A stretch of DNA of 5,310 nt from Deltaproteobacteria bacterium (lineage in GTDB: Bacteria > Myxococcota_A > Polyangia > Haliangiales > Haliangiaceae): NCBI GenBank assembly GCA_013813945.1, contig JACCQV010000852.1:1-5310 (forward strand), written 5' to 3'. Below are positions 5,282 to 5,310 of this stretch, in pieces; the stretch's first letter is position 1, and each line of letters opens with the position of its first letter. The notes under the pieces are model-generated. The model searched no databases. It worked only from the letters and a program-made list of their open reading frames with translations, and had not been told where the DNA came from. A program made the position numbers and the translations under genes.

Positions 5282-5310
5282 ATCAGGCCGTGCACGCGCG
5301 AGAACTGTGC
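5272..5310 (-). CDS. C-terminal end of an unidentified gene, running off the right edge
   Basis: Read on the minus strand, the last 12 codons give AQFSRVHGLIVD and then a TAG stop at 5274-5272. Eleven of the 12 codons end in G or C, as in the neighbouring genes, and the stop abuts the convergent lipoprotein's stop with no gap. The product cannot be identified from this fragment. The same strand shows no competing frame as good, but the evidence is short. Confidence 0.5.
   Translation of the reverse strand, partial: AQFSRVHGLIVD

Noticed and set aside
1..5310. CRISPR arrays, insertion sequences, tRNA or rRNA genes, toxin-antitoxin or defence genes
   Set aside because: I saw no spaced direct repeats beyond the protein-coding stalk repeat, no transposase motifs with terminal inverted repeats, no cloverleaf-like sequence and no recognised defence domains.

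Overview
The window is high-GC bacterial DNA (roughly two-thirds G+C by eye) with tightly packed genes. Several genes encode secreted or lipid-anchored proteins with Asp-Ala-Pro-rich linkers, a thrombospondin type 3 repeat and a PEGA-plus-barrel protein. This style is typical of Myxococcota (Polyangia/Kofleriaceae-like deltaproteobacterial relatives). That assignment is inference from protein style; there is no rRNA or marker gene to confirm it.

Layout. Positions 1-223 hold no gene I can support, but contain two interleaved dyads upstream of gene 1. Gene 1 (224-988, +) is a LicC-like/NTP_transferase nucleotidyltransferase with a strikingly degraded nucleotide-binding loop. After a 120-base gap come two tandem lipoproteins (1109-1816 and 1831-2574, +). 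Each has a lipobox, a Cys-Ala-Ser-Ala-Gly mature start, a DAP-rich stalk and then a different beta-sandwich domain. Facing them on the minus strand, with a 23-base tail overlap, is a DUF1415-family gene (2552-3199). Only 29 bases beyond its start, a divergent plus-strand gene (3229-4368) encodes an exported protein with an N-terminal helical region, a PEGA-like domain and a C-terminal region resembling an outer-membrane beta-barrel. Eighteen bases later, in the same reading frame, a lipoprotein with a thrombospondin type 3 calcium-binding repeat and a concanavalin-like domain follows (4387-5271, +). Its stop codon directly abuts the stop codon of a convergent minus-strand gene that enters from the right edge (5272-5310).

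How the genes fit together. Four of the six complete genes encode cell-envelope or surface proteins: three lipoproteins and one probable outer-membrane protein. The 1109-2574 pair and the 3229-5271 pair each look like a two-gene transcription unit. The nucleotidyltransferase could supply an activated headgroup or sugar for the envelope, but nothing in the window names its substrate. The DUF1415 gene is cytosolic and of unknown role. I see no mobile element, CRISPR array, tRNA, rRNA, toxin-antitoxin or defence signature, and no clear case for a new multi-gene system. The best leads are the altered active-site loop of gene 1, the repeated anchor-and-stalk lipoprotein architecture, and the near-palindrome centred on the two abutting stop codons near the right end.
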